The notes: generated from the letters alone by a model not told the origin. Shown: positions 26,071 to 34,678, numbered from the stretch's first letter. The stretch is 64,000 bases of DNA from an uncultured Roseburia sp. (GCA_944380515.1 CALWHT010000011.1:1-64000), one strand, 5' to 3'. Numbers and translations are program-made.

Positions 26071-26988
26071 TCAATTTTTGTTATTATCCTGCCATTTTCG
26101 GCGGTATTCAAGAGGCGTGCAGCCGGTGCGCGCATGAAAGATTTTGCTAAAATAGCTGGTGCTTCCCAGACCGCAGGCATGGCCGATTTCCGTGACGGAT
26201 TCCTGCCCTTCGGCCAGCATCCGGCAGGCCATTTGCAGGCGATAGCTTTTCATGTATTCTGTCGGCGTCATATGCAGGCAGCTCTGAAAAACCCTGTAGC
26301 ATTCTCTTTCACTCAGATAAGCGGCCGCAGACAATTCCGAAACGGAAATTTTTTCGCTGTAGTGTTCATGGATATATATCATCATGGATTTTATTTTGTC
26401 TATCGATTTCGTGTTTGTATCTGGCTCCTCCAAAAGTGCGGGGCGGCATAATTGTACAATTCGAAACCATATCTGCGAGAGGGCTTCCCTGATATTTAAT
26501 TCATAGCCGAATTCATCTTCGGATAACTCAAATGCCTGCCGTATGAGATGAAGGATGGACGCGTGCCTGGGATTGTCCGGATATAATGCGATCAATTCAA
26601 GCCGGGAAGCGGTGATGAGGGGCGTGATATATTTCTGTTCAATCAGGCTTCCCCACTGTCCTGCAATCAGAACAGGGTCAAAGATATGCAGAAGCTGTAT
26701 ATTTTTTTCCCGGTTCTTTCGGAAGCTTGTCATATGCAGTACGTTCGAATTTACCATGCCGCCGGAGCCCTCCGAAAATACCATTGTACCGTTTGGCGTA
26801 TGATATCTTAGCTCGCCGCTTTCTATGTAAAACAGCTCTACGGCCTTATGCCAGTGCCAGGGAACAAAGGGTTCTCGGTAGCAGTCCAGTTCGGCACGCG
26901 AAGCAATATAGGGGAAATCCGGCGAGAAGCCCGGAAGCTTTTCTTCTTTACTGTCAGTGTGAAATTCTAAGCCGCGGATTACTTTCAT
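26071..26988 (-). CDS. AraC-family transcriptional regulator
   Basis: A 305-aa regulator. The N-terminal cupin-type sensor (about 20-150) includes PFVPWHWHKAVELFYI. The C-terminal double HTH (about 205-300) shows AYLSERECYRVFQSCLHMTPTEYMKSYRL and IGHACGLGSTSYFSKIFHARTGCTPLEYR. ATG 26988 follows GAGG; the open frame extends 32 codons upstream without a ribosome binding site. It is divergent from uxuA with 128 bases between the starts, so it probably controls the hexuronate genes. An interrupted repeat CACC/GGTG (27032-27045) lies in the shared region. Confidence 0.88.
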   Translation of the reverse strand: MKVIRGLEFHTDSKEEKLPGFSPDFPYIASRAELDCYREPFVPWHWHKAVELFYIESGELRYHTPNGTMVFSEGSGGMVNSNVLHMTSFRKNREKNIQLLHIFDPVLIAGQWGSLIEQKYITPLITASRLELIALYPDNPRHASILHLIRQAFELSEDEFGYELNIREALSQIWFRIVQLCRPALLEEPDTNTKSIDKIKSMMIYIHEHYSEKISVSELSAAAYLSERECYRVFQSCLHMTPTEYMKSYRLQMACRMLAEGQESVTEIGHACGLGSTSYFSKIFHARTGCTPLEYRRKWQDNNKN

Positions 26989-27116
26989 ATTCAATACCTC
27001 CAATGTTATTTTAGCATATAAAAACAGAAAAAACACCGGTATGGTGCGCGGGACATACATAGAACTCTGTAAAAACGGGAACACTGGAAATCAGGATGCA
27101 GGAATGGAGGGAAAAT

Positions 27117-28172
27117 ATGAAATTATCGTTTCGCTGGTATGGGGAGGACGACAAGGTTACGCTTGAGAATATCAGACAGATTCCGGGTATGCATACGATT
27201 GTGACGGCGGTATATGATGTCCCGGTGGGAGAGGTGTGGAGCGAGGAGAGCATTGCCGGCTTAAAAAAGCAGGTCGAGGATCACGGGCTTCACTTTGAAG
27301 TCATAGAGAGCATTCCCGTGCATGAGGATATTAAACTCGGAAAGCCGCAGCGCGACCGCTATATTGAGAATTATTGTGAGAATATCAGGCGCGTGGCGAA
27401 AGCGGGCATCAAGTGCATCTGCTATAATTTTATGCCGGTGTTTGACTGGACAAGAACACAGCTTGACCATGTGCTGCCGGACGGCTCCACATCGCTTGTT
27501 TACTACCAGGAACAGGTGGATGCGGTAAATCCCATGGAGAGTGACAGTGATCTGACGCTTCCGGGCTGGGATGCAAGCTATACGAGAGAGGAACTAAAGC
27601 AGGTGGTGGCGGAATACAACGCCATGACGGAGGGGGACCTCTGGAGTAATCTGGAATACTTTTTAAAGAAAGTAATTCCGGTGGCAGCGGAGTGCGGCGT
27701 GAATATGGCAATGCACGAGGATGATCCGTGCTGGAGTATTTTCGGACTGCCGAGAATCATCACCTGTGAGAAAAATATTGACCGCCTTTTAAAGCTGGTG
27801 GACGATTCCCACAACGGGATTACGCTTTGCAGCGGCTCCTTGGGCTGCTCGAATAAAAATGACGTGGTGAAGATGGCGGCGAAATATACGGCCATGGGGA
27901 GGGTGCATTTTGCGCATTTAAGGAATGTCGCCGTGCTGGAGAACGGGTTTGAGGAGAGGGCCCATCTTTCCAGCTGCGGTTCCCTGGATATGTATGCCAT
28001 TGTAAAGGCTCTGCATGACAACGGATTTTCCGGTTATATCCGTCCGGACCATGGACGTATGATTTGGGGGGAGACCGGGAGACCCGGGTACGGTCTTTAT
28101 GACCGGGCACTCGGCGCGGCCTACATCAATGGTCTCTGGGAGGCGGCCAAAAAGGAATGGAGGGGAAAATGA
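27117..28172 (+). CDS. uxuA: mannonate dehydratase
   Basis: Converts D-mannonate to 2-keto-3-deoxygluconate in glucuronate breakdown. At 351 aa it is the usual UxuA length. [23 protein letters not shown] at the N-terminus, [37 protein letters not shown] and the C-terminal [11 protein letters not shown] carry the metal-binding His, Cys and Asp residues of the family. ATG 27117 follows GGAGGG. Its stop overlaps the next start in ATGA, coupling it to the SDR dehydrogenase. Confidence 0.95.
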   Translation: MKLSFRWYGEDDKVTLENIRQIPGMHTIVTAVYDVPVGEVWSEESIAGLKKQVEDHGLHFEVIESIPVHEDIKLGKPQRDRYIENYCENIRRVAKAGIKCICYNFMPVFDWTRTQLDHVLPDGSTSLVYYQEQVDAVNPMESDSDLTLPGWDASYTREELKQVVAEYNAMTEGDLWSNLEYFLKKVIPVAAECGVNMAMHEDDPCWSIFGLPRIITCEKNIDRLLKLVDDSHNGITLCSGSLGCSNKNDVVKMAAKYTAMGRVHFAHLRNVAVLENGFEERAHLSSCGSLDMYAIVKALHDNGFSGYIRPDHGRMIWGETGRPGYGLYDRALGAAYINGLWEAAKKEWRGK

Positions 28173-29014
28173 AATTACCGTTTGAAATTGATCTGAAGGA
28201 CAAAGTAGTGGCAGTCACCGGTGCGGGGGGCGTAATCTGCTCCGCGCTTGCGGAGGCGGTGGCGATGTGCGGGGCAAAGACAGCTCTGCTTGACCTGAAT
28301 GAGGAGGCCGCAAAGAAGAATGCGGAGGCGATTACGGGCAGGGGCTATATTGCAAAGGGTTACTGCTGCAATGTACTGGAAAAGGACAGTGTAAAGGCTG
28401 CGCGCGATAAAATCGTGGGGGAGCTTGGAACCTGTGATATTTTAATCAACGGGGCAGGAGGCAATCACCCGAAGGCGACGACGGACGACGAATTTTTCCT
28501 GCCGGAGGATCTGGGACGGATGAAGACCTTTTTTGATCTGGATGCCGAAGGCGTTTCCTTCGTGTTCGGTCTTAACTTTATGGGGACGCTGATCCCGACA
28601 CAGGTATTTGCGATGGATATGCTCCATAAAAAAGGAGCGTCCATCATCAATATTTCTTCTATGAACGCCTACACTCCACTGACGAAAATACCGGCGTATT
28701 CGGGCGCCAAGGCAGCCGTGACAAATTTTACGCAGTGGCTTGCCGTTCATTTCTCGAAGGTGGGTATCCGCTGCAACGCAATTGCTCCCGGATTTTTCTA
28801 CACGCAGCAGAACGCGAAGCTTCTGTTTCGCGAGGACGGGACACCGACCGAACGCACCGGCAAAATTTTGAGAAATACGCCGATGGACCGTTTTGGCGAG
28901 GTGGACGAGCTGATCGGCTCCGTGCTGTTTCTTGCCTGCGAGGAGGCAAGCGGCTTTGTCAACGGGGCGTGTATTCCGATTGACGGAGGTTTTGCGGCCT
29001 ATTCGGGGGTATAG
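28169..29014 (+). CDS. SDR-family oxidoreductase, probable D-mannonate oxidoreductase (UxuB role)
   Basis: A 281-aa short-chain dehydrogenase. [16 protein letters not shown] is the NAD(P) loop, LINGAGG the NNAG-equivalent, [22 protein letters not shown] holds catalytic Ser, Tyr and Lys, and [13 protein letters not shown] ends the fold. It is not the long-chain UxuB of Escherichia coli, but translational coupling to uxuA supports fructuronate/mannonate interconversion. Substrate assignment is by context. A bidirectional terminator follows, then the convergent aldolase gene. Confidence 0.88.
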   Translation: MKLPFEIDLKDKVVAVTGAGGVICSALAEAVAMCGAKTALLDLNEEAAKKNAEAITGRGYIAKGYCCNVLEKDSVKAARDKIVGELGTCDILINGAGGNHPKATTDDEFFLPEDLGRMKTFFDLDAEGVSFVFGLNFMGTLIPTQVFAMDMLHKKGASIINISSMNAYTPLTKIPAYSGAKAAVTNFTQWLAVHFSKVGIRCNAIAPGFFYTQQNAKLLFREDGTPTERTGKILRNTPMDRFGEVDELIGSVLFLACEEASGFVNGACIPIDGGFAAYSGV

Positions 29015-29024
29015 TGTAAAAAAT

Positions 29025-29071
29025 AAAACGGGGCTTCGGCGAATAGCGAATAGCCGAAGCCCCGTTTTTTT
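29025..29071. terminator. bidirectional terminator between SDR and KDPG aldolase genes
   Basis: AAAACGGGGCTTCGGC and GCCGAAGCCCCGTTTT form a perfect 16-base stem with a 12-base loop, with A and T runs on both sides. Confidence 0.92.
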
Positions 29072-29073
29072 AC

Positions 29074-30036
29074 TTATTTCTGATTGAAGTGAACGGCAAA
29101 GCCGGCGATTTCATCCTTTAAGTAAGCGACGGTCAGCTCGCCTTTGGCGTTGTATTTAAAAGAGCTCTCGTCAAAGGTAAAGCCGCGTTTCTCAAGGTGA
29201 TAGATGGCGCGATCCAGGTAATTGGTCTGGATGCAGATATGGCCGTGTGTTCCGCGTCCCGGGTTCTTCATCATTTCGATTAAAGAGCCGACGAACATGG
29301 AGCTGTTGCCCACCTTAACGTTCTCGCCGAGCAGAGTGGCAAACTTCGCGGACTCTGCAGAGGCAGTCTCCTCGGAAGCATTATTGATGCCGACATGGAG
29401 CAGCTGAAAGCCCAGCATGGTGGAAACGGCTTCCTTTGTAAGGGCGGTGATGCCGTCCCAGTCCTTTGCAGCGATCATGTCCTTATTTACCATCCAGGAA
29501 CCGCCGCAGGCAATGATTTTTTTGAAATCAAGGTAGCTGGTCAGGTTCTTCGCATTGATACCGCCGGTCGGCATAAATTTCATCTTGGTATAAGGAGCCG
29601 CCATGGATTTAATCATATTGAGTCCGCCTGCCGCCTCGGCCGGGAAGAATTTCACAACCTCAAGGCCAAGCTCGATAGCAACCTCAACATCGCTCGGGTT
29701 GGAGCAGCCGGGAGTTACCGGAATCCCTTTGTCTACACAGTATTTTACAACCTTCGGATTTAAGCCCGGGCTTACGATGAACTTCGCACCTGCGTTTACC
29801 GCGCGGTCAACCTGCTCCGTGGTCAGAACCGTACCTGCGCCTACCAGCATCTCCGGGAACTGCTCGGACATAATGCGGATGGATTCCTCGGCAGCTTCGG
29901 TGCGGAAGGTAACCTCTGCGCACGGAAGTCCTCCGTCGCACAGCGCTTTTGCCAGGGGAGCCGCGTCCTCAACGTGGTCTAAGGCAATCACAGGGATAAT
30001 ACCGATTTTGGAAAATTCTTCTAATACTTTGTTCAT
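29074..30036 (-). CDS. KDPG/KHG aldolase fused to a VOC-like domain
   Basis: A 320-aa protein. Residues 1-210 are an Eda-type class I aldolase that splits 2-keto-3-deoxy-6-phosphogluconate into pyruvate and glyceraldehyde-3-phosphate: IPVIALDHVEDA, AEVTFRTEAAEESI, GAGTVLT, the Schiff-base Lys in VVKFFPAE and FMPTGGINAKN. Residues 215-320 form a glyoxalase/VOC-like module with LLHVGINN, GHICIQT and FAVHF. A plain Eda is about 210 aa. The gene has a near-perfect promoter and a stack of inverted repeats over its transcription start. It completes the uxuA/SDR pathway except for the KDG kinase, which is not in the window. Confidence 0.9.
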   Translation of the reverse strand: MNKVLEEFSKIGIIPVIALDHVEDAAPLAKALCDGGLPCAEVTFRTEAAEESIRIMSEQFPEMLVGAGTVLTTEQVDRAVNAGAKFIVSPGLNPKVVKYCVDKGIPVTPGCSNPSDVEVAIELGLEVVKFFPAEAAGGLNMIKSMAAPYTKMKFMPTGGINAKNLTSYLDFKKIIACGGSWMVNKDMIAAKDWDGITALTKEAVSTMLGFQLLHVGINNASEETASAESAKFATLLGENVKVGNSSMFVGSLIEMMKNPGRGTHGHICIQTNYLDRAIYHLEKRGFTFDESSFKYNAKGELTVAYLKDEIAGFAVHFNQK

Positions 30037-30085
30037 AGCTTCTTCTCCTTTTATTTCATTATTAATTGGTTCCTGTTTTTATTGA

Positions 30086-30117
30086 GTTTCACAATATGAA
30101 ACAATGTTTCACGAAAC
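30086..30117. promoter_or_regulatory. overlapping inverted repeats, candidate IclR/KdgR-type operator
   Basis: GTTTCA-CAATA-TGAAAC (30086-30102) is a perfect palindrome and is followed by GTTTC-AC-GAAAC (30106-30117). The two lie just downstream of the -10 of the aldolase promoter, where a bound repressor would block initiation or elongation. IclR-family KdgR proteins use TTTC/GAAA-type palindromes, and an IclR gene lies at 33131-33910. The link is inferred. Confidence 0.65.
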
Positions 30118-30128
30118 GGTACAATAAT

Positions 30129-30156
30129 ATTATAGCATCTGAAAATGGCTTGTCAA
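30129..30156 (-). promoter_or_regulatory. consensus promoter of the KDPG aldolase gene
   Basis: On the minus strand TTGACA (30151-30156), a 16-base spacer and TATAAT (30129-30134) are both perfect consensus hexamers, about 90 bases before the start codon at 30036. Confidence 0.85.
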
Positions 30157-30246
30157 CCGTATTTTCCCAAAACATTTCCTTGTCGTACGCCGGAAGGTGT
30201 GATAGACTTCCCTTTGAACAAAGTATGCATCAAAAAGGAGACAGAT

Positions 30247-30669
30247 ATGACAGAAACAGCGAAGAAGAAAAATGGAAAGAAAATTGTTGCTGCGGCAGTG
30301 GTGCTTGTGGCAGTTGCCGTACTTTTGGGTGTGGTTTACGTGAATTTTGCGCCGAAGCCGGCAGCAGGAGATAAGCACATTACAATAGAGGTTGTGGATG
30401 ACCGGGAGGCTTCCGTCAGCTACAGCGTCGATACAGATGCACAGTATCTGCGGCAGGCGCTTGAGGAAACAGAAGGACTGACCGTGGAGGGAACGGAGTC
30501 GGAGTATGGTCTGATGGTGGAAACTGTCAACGGGGTGACGGCTGATTATGAATCGGATGGCGCTTATTGGGCATTCTATGTAGACGGGGAATATTGCAGC
30601 TACGGAGTGGACCAGCAGCCGGTTGAGGACGGTCAGGCATACCGGATTGTATACACAACCGGAATGTGA
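30247..30669 (+). CDS. membrane-anchored DUF4430 protein
   Basis: A 140-aa protein with a basic N-terminus, one hydrophobic segment (about 12-33) and an exported DUF4430 domain (about 45-138). The domain ends with AYWAFYVDGEYCSYGVDQQPVEDG, the family hallmark; the fold is related to the C-terminal domain of cobalamin carriers. ATG 30247 follows AAAAAGGAG. It is followed immediately by an ECF-like membrane protein. The pair may form a vitamin uptake module, with this as a surface binding subunit; this is inference. Confidence 0.82.
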   Translation: MTETAKKKNGKKIVAAAVVLVAVAVLLGVVYVNFAPKPAAGDKHITIEVVDDREASVSYSVDTDAQYLRQALEETEGLTVEGTESEYGLMVETVNGVTADYESDGAYWAFYVDGEYCSYGVDQQPVEDGQAYRIVYTTGM

Positions 30670-30695
30670 GAGGCCGGGAAAGGCGTGAGGTTGTT

Positions 30696-31196
30696 TTGAA
30701 AAAAAGATGGAGCGCGCGGGATGTAGCCGTGACGGGAGTCATGATTGCCGCCCTGGAAGCGGTGAAGCACGCGCTGGCATTTCTTCCGAACGTAGAGCTG
30801 GTGACGCTGCTTGTGATACTTTATGCACTTTATTTTAAAAACCGGGTGCTGCCCGTGGTGGCCGCTTTTATCCTGCTGGAGGGACTGTGGTACGGCTTTG
30901 GGCTCTGGTGGGTGATGTATGCCTACATCTGGCCGCTTTTGGCATTGCTTGCCCGCCTGTTCCGGAAACAGGAATCGCGCTGGTTCTGGAGTGTATTTTC
31001 GGGTGCCTTCGGTCTGGCCTTTGGAGCGCTGTGCTCGCTGCCCTATTTTTTTCTGGGAGGGCCAAGGACGGCCTTTGCGTGGTGGGTGGCGGGAATCCCC
31101 TATGATATTATCCACTGTGTATCCAATTTTATTTTATGTCTGGTATTATTTGTTCCCCTGCGGGCCTGTATGCGGAGAGCGGCGCACTGGGACTGA
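30696..31196 (+). CDS. integral membrane protein, probable ECF transporter S component
   Basis: A 166-aa protein with about five to six hydrophobic segments. The N-terminal SARDVAVTGVMIAALEAVKHAL resembles the ArxxxA-type opening of ECF S components, where a helix contacts EcfT. TTG 30696 follows GTGAGG; a GTG at 30666 overlapping the previous stop is the alternative. No EcfA or EcfT gene is nearby, so it would use a shared energising module. The substrate is unknown; the DUF4430 partner hints at a cobalamin-like ligand. Confidence 0.7.
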   Translation: MKKRWSARDVAVTGVMIAALEAVKHALAFLPNVELVTLLVILYALYFKNRVLPVVAAFILLEGLWYGFGLWWVMYAYIWPLLALLARLFRKQESRWFWSVFSGAFGLAFGALCSLPYFFLGGPRTAFAWWVAGIPYDIIHCVSNFILCLVLFVPLRACMRRAAHWD

Positions 31197-31210
31197 GCAG
31201 AGCTCCTGAG

Positions 31211-31262
31211 TTCCGACAGACCACCGCTAAAAAGATAATATTTGCCGTTTTATTTGTCGGAA
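31211..31262. repeat. 8-base inverted repeat upstream of the ATPase/nuclease cassette
   Basis: TTCCGACA (31211-31218) and TGTCGGAA (31255-31262) are exact inverted copies 36 bases apart. They lie between the ECF-like gene and the foreign-looking cassette. There is no T run, so a terminator is not clear; a regulatory site or element edge is possible. Confidence 0.4.
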
Positions 31263-31326
31263 GTTTGATGTAAAATGAGCTATAAAGGAACGATAATCTC
31301 TGGAAGATGGGAGGAGTGAGCTAATT

Positions 31327-32664
31327 GTGCAAAAACTGATGATTCATAAGCTGGGACCGATTGAGCAATGTGAATTAGAATGTTCCAGGTTTATGGTATT
31401 TACGGGCTTTCAAGCTTCTGGGAAAAGTACGATTGCAAAAGCAATTTACTATTTTAGGACCATAAAAGAAGATATTCTGGAGCTTGCCAAAATACAGGCA
31501 TTTAAAACCATTCCTGTAAATGGATTAGGGGATGGGTTTGAGGCAGATCGCAGAGAAGGATTGAAAAAAGCATTGGAAAACTATCTGCGTGAGAAATTTC
31601 TGAGAACCTTTGGTTCTTCATGGGGTATGCCTAATGGTATGTATATGGAATATCATTTTACAAAAACTTGCTTCATAAAAATTTCACTAAAAAATGATAT
31701 GAAATATGCGGCGCCAAATTATATATGGATAACATTCAGTCCGGAGTTAAAGGGATTTTTGCAGGAAAAAAACAATTGTTTTTCTGCAACAGCATTAGGG
31801 ATTGCTGACGACAAATTGACAAAATTTAAAATAGAATTGAATCAAATATTTGATGATAGCTGCTCTGTTGTGTATATTCCGGCAGGCCGCAGTATGATAA
31901 CTTTGTTGTCGCAGCAGATTAGTTATATTTATGCCACTATGGATGACATGCAAAAACGCTCTTTGGATAGTTGTACGCAAGATTACCTTGAACGGATCTT
32001 GCGCTTGAAGTCTGAGTTCTCGGAGGGAATTCAGGGACTGGCTGCTTATTCAGCAGGAAAGACAGCTTTGCGGCAAAAGCCTGTGACACAGGCTTTGCAA
32101 TTGGTAAAAAAAATATTGCGCGGCGCATATCGCTATAATAATGGAGAAGAACAGATTGTGCTTGATGACGGGAAGTATGTGAAAATAAATTTCTCATCAT
32201 CAGGACAGCAGGAATGTGTATGGATTTTAAACTTATTGTTTTACTATTTGCTGCAGGAAAAACAAATTTTATTTATTATAGAGGAGCCGGAATCGCATTT
32301 GTTTCCAGAATCGCAAAAATATATTACGGAATTTATTGCTCTTGTCAATAACTGTAACCATTCTGTGGTACTGACAACGCACAGTCCATATGTATTAGGA
32401 ACGCTGAATAATTTGTTATATGCCCATACTATCCAGCCTCAATATTCAAAAAAAGCGAGTGAAATCATTCCGAAATCACTTTGGTTGGATTATGCGAAAT
32501 TCAATTCCTGGTTTGTTAAAAATGGAACGATTGAGAATTGTATGGATCCGGAAATTCATATGATCCAGAACGAAAGAATCGATGAAATATCAAAAGTTAT
32601 TAATCATGATTTTGATAGGCTTTTGGAGTTACAGCATGCAAATGAGGAAAGTGTGGTGTTTTAA
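31327..32664 (+). CDS. OLD/RecF-like ABC ATPase of a two-gene putative defence cassette
   Basis: A 445-aa ATPase starting at GTG 31327 with GGGAGGAG about 10 bases upstream. Walker A is GFQASGKST (27-35); an ABC-type signature SSSGQQE lies near 289-295; Walker B is LFIIEEPESHLFPE near 314, with both Glu of the AAA15/OLD group; the switch His is in TTHSPYVLG near 350. No Toprim or other nuclease domain is fused, unlike OLD proteins. The DNA is visibly richer in A and T than its neighbours, with AAA/TTT-rich codon use, which suggests transfer. It overlaps the nuclease-like gene by one base. Antiphage function is inferred from architecture only. Confidence 0.85.
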   Translation: MQKLMIHKLGPIEQCELECSRFMVFTGFQASGKSTIAKAIYYFRTIKEDILELAKIQAFKTIPVNGLGDGFEADRREGLKKALENYLREKFLRTFGSSWGMPNGMYMEYHFTKTCFIKISLKNDMKYAAPNYIWITFSPELKGFLQEKNNCFSATALGIADDKLTKFKIELNQIFDDSCSVVYIPAGRSMITLLSQQISYIYATMDDMQKRSLDSCTQDYLERILRLKSEFSEGIQGLAAYSAGKTALRQKPVTQALQLVKKILRGAYRYNNGEEQIVLDDGKYVKINFSSSGQQECVWILNLLFYYLLQEKQILFIIEEPESHLFPESQKYITEFIALVNNCNHSVVLTTHSPYVLGTLNNLLYAHTIQPQYSKKASEIIPKSLWLDYAKFNSWFVKNGTIENCMDPEIHMIQNERIDEISKVINHDFDRLLELQHANEESVVF

Positions 32665-33086
32665 TGCCTTTAAAAGGGTTTGGATCATTGTGCAGTAAAA
32701 ATGCGTCTCAGATTGTGTCGCGGGATAAAGGAAATCCGCAGTATCATAAGGGAATAAATACTGCAAAGATGTATGTTACACATTACAAGATTGACGGAAC
32801 TGTAATAAAAAACGGAAATAGATGTGATTATTTGTTAATAAATGAAGAAAAACGAATTGCATATTTGATTGAATTAAAAGGCTCTGACTTAGTAAAAGCT
32901 GCTGAACAGTTGGAAGCAACAGAAAAAGTTTTACGACAGGAATTATTTAGTTACGAAGTGCAATACAGAATAGTGGCTAATAAATGTAAAACGCAGGAGA
33001 TTCACTCATCTGCATACAGAAAATATCAGATTCGGTGGAAAGGACGGTTAATACAAAGGACAGGGCATATTGAAGAAAGTATTTAG
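32664..33086 (+). CDS. small PD-(D/E)XK-like nuclease candidate paired with the ATPase
   Basis: A 140-aa protein whose ATG shares a base with the ATPase stop (TAATG). The centre reads CDYLLIN (Asp55), then AYLIELKG (Glu70-x-Lys72), then a helix with Gln82. This D-(14)-ExK-(9)-Q spacing fits PD-(D/E)XK nucleases. The C-terminal third is basic with aromatic residues (YQIRWKGRLIQR). There is no signal peptide or membrane segment. It shares the AT-rich composition of the ATPase gene. The nuclease call rests on motif spacing alone; I do not recognise a named family. Confidence 0.7.
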   Translation: MPLKGFGSLCSKNASQIVSRDKGNPQYHKGINTAKMYVTHYKIDGTVIKNGNRCDYLLINEEKRIAYLIELKGSDLVKAAEQLEATEKVLRQELFSYEVQYRIVANKCKTQEIHSSAYRKYQIRWKGRLIQRTGHIEESI

Positions 33087-33130
33087 GTTCTATTTTGGTA
33101 TTTTTTCAGGCAGAAATGGGAGAAGCAGTT

Positions 33131-33910
33131 ATGGCAGAGGAAAAGGTGACAAAAAATCCCGTACAGTCGGCAGAGCGGATTTTTCAGGTGGCAGAGATGC
33201 TTGCGGAGCACGGTGAGATGGGGCTGATGGAAATCAGCGCGGCGCTGGGGCTTCACAAAAGCACGGTGCACCGGCTTTTAATGTCGCTGGTGTATATGGG
33301 GTATGCGAAGCAGGACGCGGAAACCCAGAAATATATGCTTTCCTACAAAATTGTGAGCATGGCGGGGAAAATATTGGACCGCATGGATATTTTGAAGGTA
33401 GCAAAGCCGTATATGGAGCGGCTTTCCGATTTGAGCGGCGAGACGGTGCATCTGGTCCAGCGTGAGGAAAATAATATACTTTACATTTATAAAATAGAAG
33501 CAAAGGTCGGAACTATCCGCATGGTTTCCCATGTGGGCATGGTGCATCCGATGTATTGCTCGGGAGTCGGAAAAGCGATTATGGCGACTCTTCCCGAAAA
33601 AGAGGTAAAGCAGATTTGGAATGAGAGCATTATCGAAAAAAAGACAGAGCACACCATCACGGATTACGAGGAGATGAAAAAGGTGCTGGCTGAGGTCAGA
33701 GAATGCGGTTATGCGCTTGATGACGAGGAAAACGAACAGGGCGTCCGCTGTATTGCGGCAAGCCTGCGTGATTATCATAATGAAGTGCGGTATGCGTTCA
33801 GTATTTCGGGTCCGGTCAGCCGCATGACGAGGGAGCGTGTCGAGGAGCTTTCTGTGGATGTAAAAAAGGTGCAGGAGGAGCTGTCAAGGGAACTTGGCGG
33901 TTTCCGGTAA
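33131..33910 (+). CDS. IclR-family transcriptional regulator
   Basis: A 259-aa regulator. The N-terminal winged helix (about 10-75) shows ERIFQVAEMLAEHGEMGLMEISAALGLHKSTVHRLL; the C-terminal effector domain (about 85-255) shows VHLVQREENNILYIYK, CSGVGKAIMA and EQGVRCIAASLRD. ATG 33131 follows GGGAGAAG; an in-frame start 12 codons upstream is possible. Such KdgR-like proteins commonly sense KDG or KDPG. The palindromic sites before the aldolase gene, 3 kb away, are a plausible target. Confidence 0.88.
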   Translation: MAEEKVTKNPVQSAERIFQVAEMLAEHGEMGLMEISAALGLHKSTVHRLLMSLVYMGYAKQDAETQKYMLSYKIVSMAGKILDRMDILKVAKPYMERLSDLSGETVHLVQREENNILYIYKIEAKVGTIRMVSHVGMVHPMYCSGVGKAIMATLPEKEVKQIWNESIIEKKTEHTITDYEEMKKVLAEVRECGYALDDEENEQGVRCIAASLRDYHNEVRYAFSISGPVSRMTRERVEELSVDVKKVQEELSRELGGFR

Positions 33911-33991
33911 AAAGTTGTATAACTTTTTACAAAGGGGTCATACTATCCTTGAATGAAGAACAATTTCTGTAAAGAAAAGGAGAATATGACT

Positions 33992-34399
33992 ATGAAAAAG
34001 TTCAAAGTAATTACAGCGGGCCTTGTACTTGCAATGTCATTTAGCGCGCTGACGGCATGCGGAACAACCACGGATGACAAAAATAATACGGGGACCCAAA
34101 ACGGGACCACGGTCAACGGCACAGAAAACACCAACGGTACGACAAACAACGGAACAACCAATAATAATAATAACACCAACGGCACTGCGACGGACAATAC
34201 CACGGATACCAACAAAAACAACACAACCGACAATAACACAAACGAAAACGGAACCGATACGAACGGGGACGGCGTTGTTGAGGATGTGGTAGACGGCGTC
34301 GGCGAAGCCGGAAAGGATATTATCGACGGCGTGGAGCAGGGTGTTGACGATATGACGAACAACAACGACAACAATACCACAAATGAAAACGCGCGATAA
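33992..34399 (+). CDS. Asn/Thr-rich lipoprotein
   Basis: A 135-aa lipoprotein. The signal peptide ends in LTAC, making Cys23 the lipidated residue. About 70 residues of low-complexity Asn/Thr/Gly sequence follow, with NGT-type repeats. A short acidic helical tail (about 97-125) has VDGVGEAGKDIIDGVEQGV. ATG 33992 follows AAAAGGAG. The low-complexity part probably acts as a flexible wall-spanning stalk, and the tail resembles small sporulation or envelope lipoproteins; the function is unknown. A terminator follows. Confidence 0.8.
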   Translation: MKKFKVITAGLVLAMSFSALTACGTTTDDKNNTGTQNGTTVNGTENTNGTTNNGTTNNNNNTNGTATDNTTDTNKNNTTDNNTNENGTDTNGDGVVEDVVDGVGEAGKDIIDGVEQGVDDMTNNNDNNTTNENAR

Positions 34400-34417
34400 G
34401 TGGTAGCTGCGATTAAG

Positions 34418-34468
34418 AAAAGTCTGAGACATTTCACCGCGGGATGCGGGGTGTCCCGGACTTTTTTT
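34418..34468 (+). terminator. terminator after the lipoprotein gene
   Basis: AAAGTC-GACA and TGTC-GACTTT arms form a stem interrupted by small bulges, followed by seven T. Confidence 0.8.
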
Positions 34469-34518
34469 ATTGCTGTCAAATGAACTTCTAAAATAAAAAT
34501 GAAATATCGGCAATTTTC

Positions 34519-34547
34519 TTGTGATGGTGATACTTTTGAATTATAAT
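34519..34547 (+). promoter_or_regulatory. promoter for the ClpX-like gene
   Basis: TTGTGA (34519-34524), a 17-base spacer and TATAAT (34542-34547) lie about 130 bases upstream of the start. The leader contains a GAGTGAAAAAT/ATTTTTCGCTC stem-loop near 34570-34595. Confidence 0.65.
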
Positions 34548-34678
34548 AATTATAATTTGAGTGGAGGCAAGAGTGAAAAATAAATTTTTCGCTCGCAAGT
34601 TTGTGTCTGTGCGTTGCCTGACATCAAACTTATAAGACATTTATGGCTTTCGCAAAGCAGCGCAGAAATGAGGTAAAA

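Noticed and set aside
34100-34260. Tandem-like AAC/ACA/ACC repeats suggesting a minisatellite or CRISPR-like array
   Set aside because: The repeats are irregular and in frame within a lipoprotein, encoding Asn/Thr low complexity; no spacer structure.
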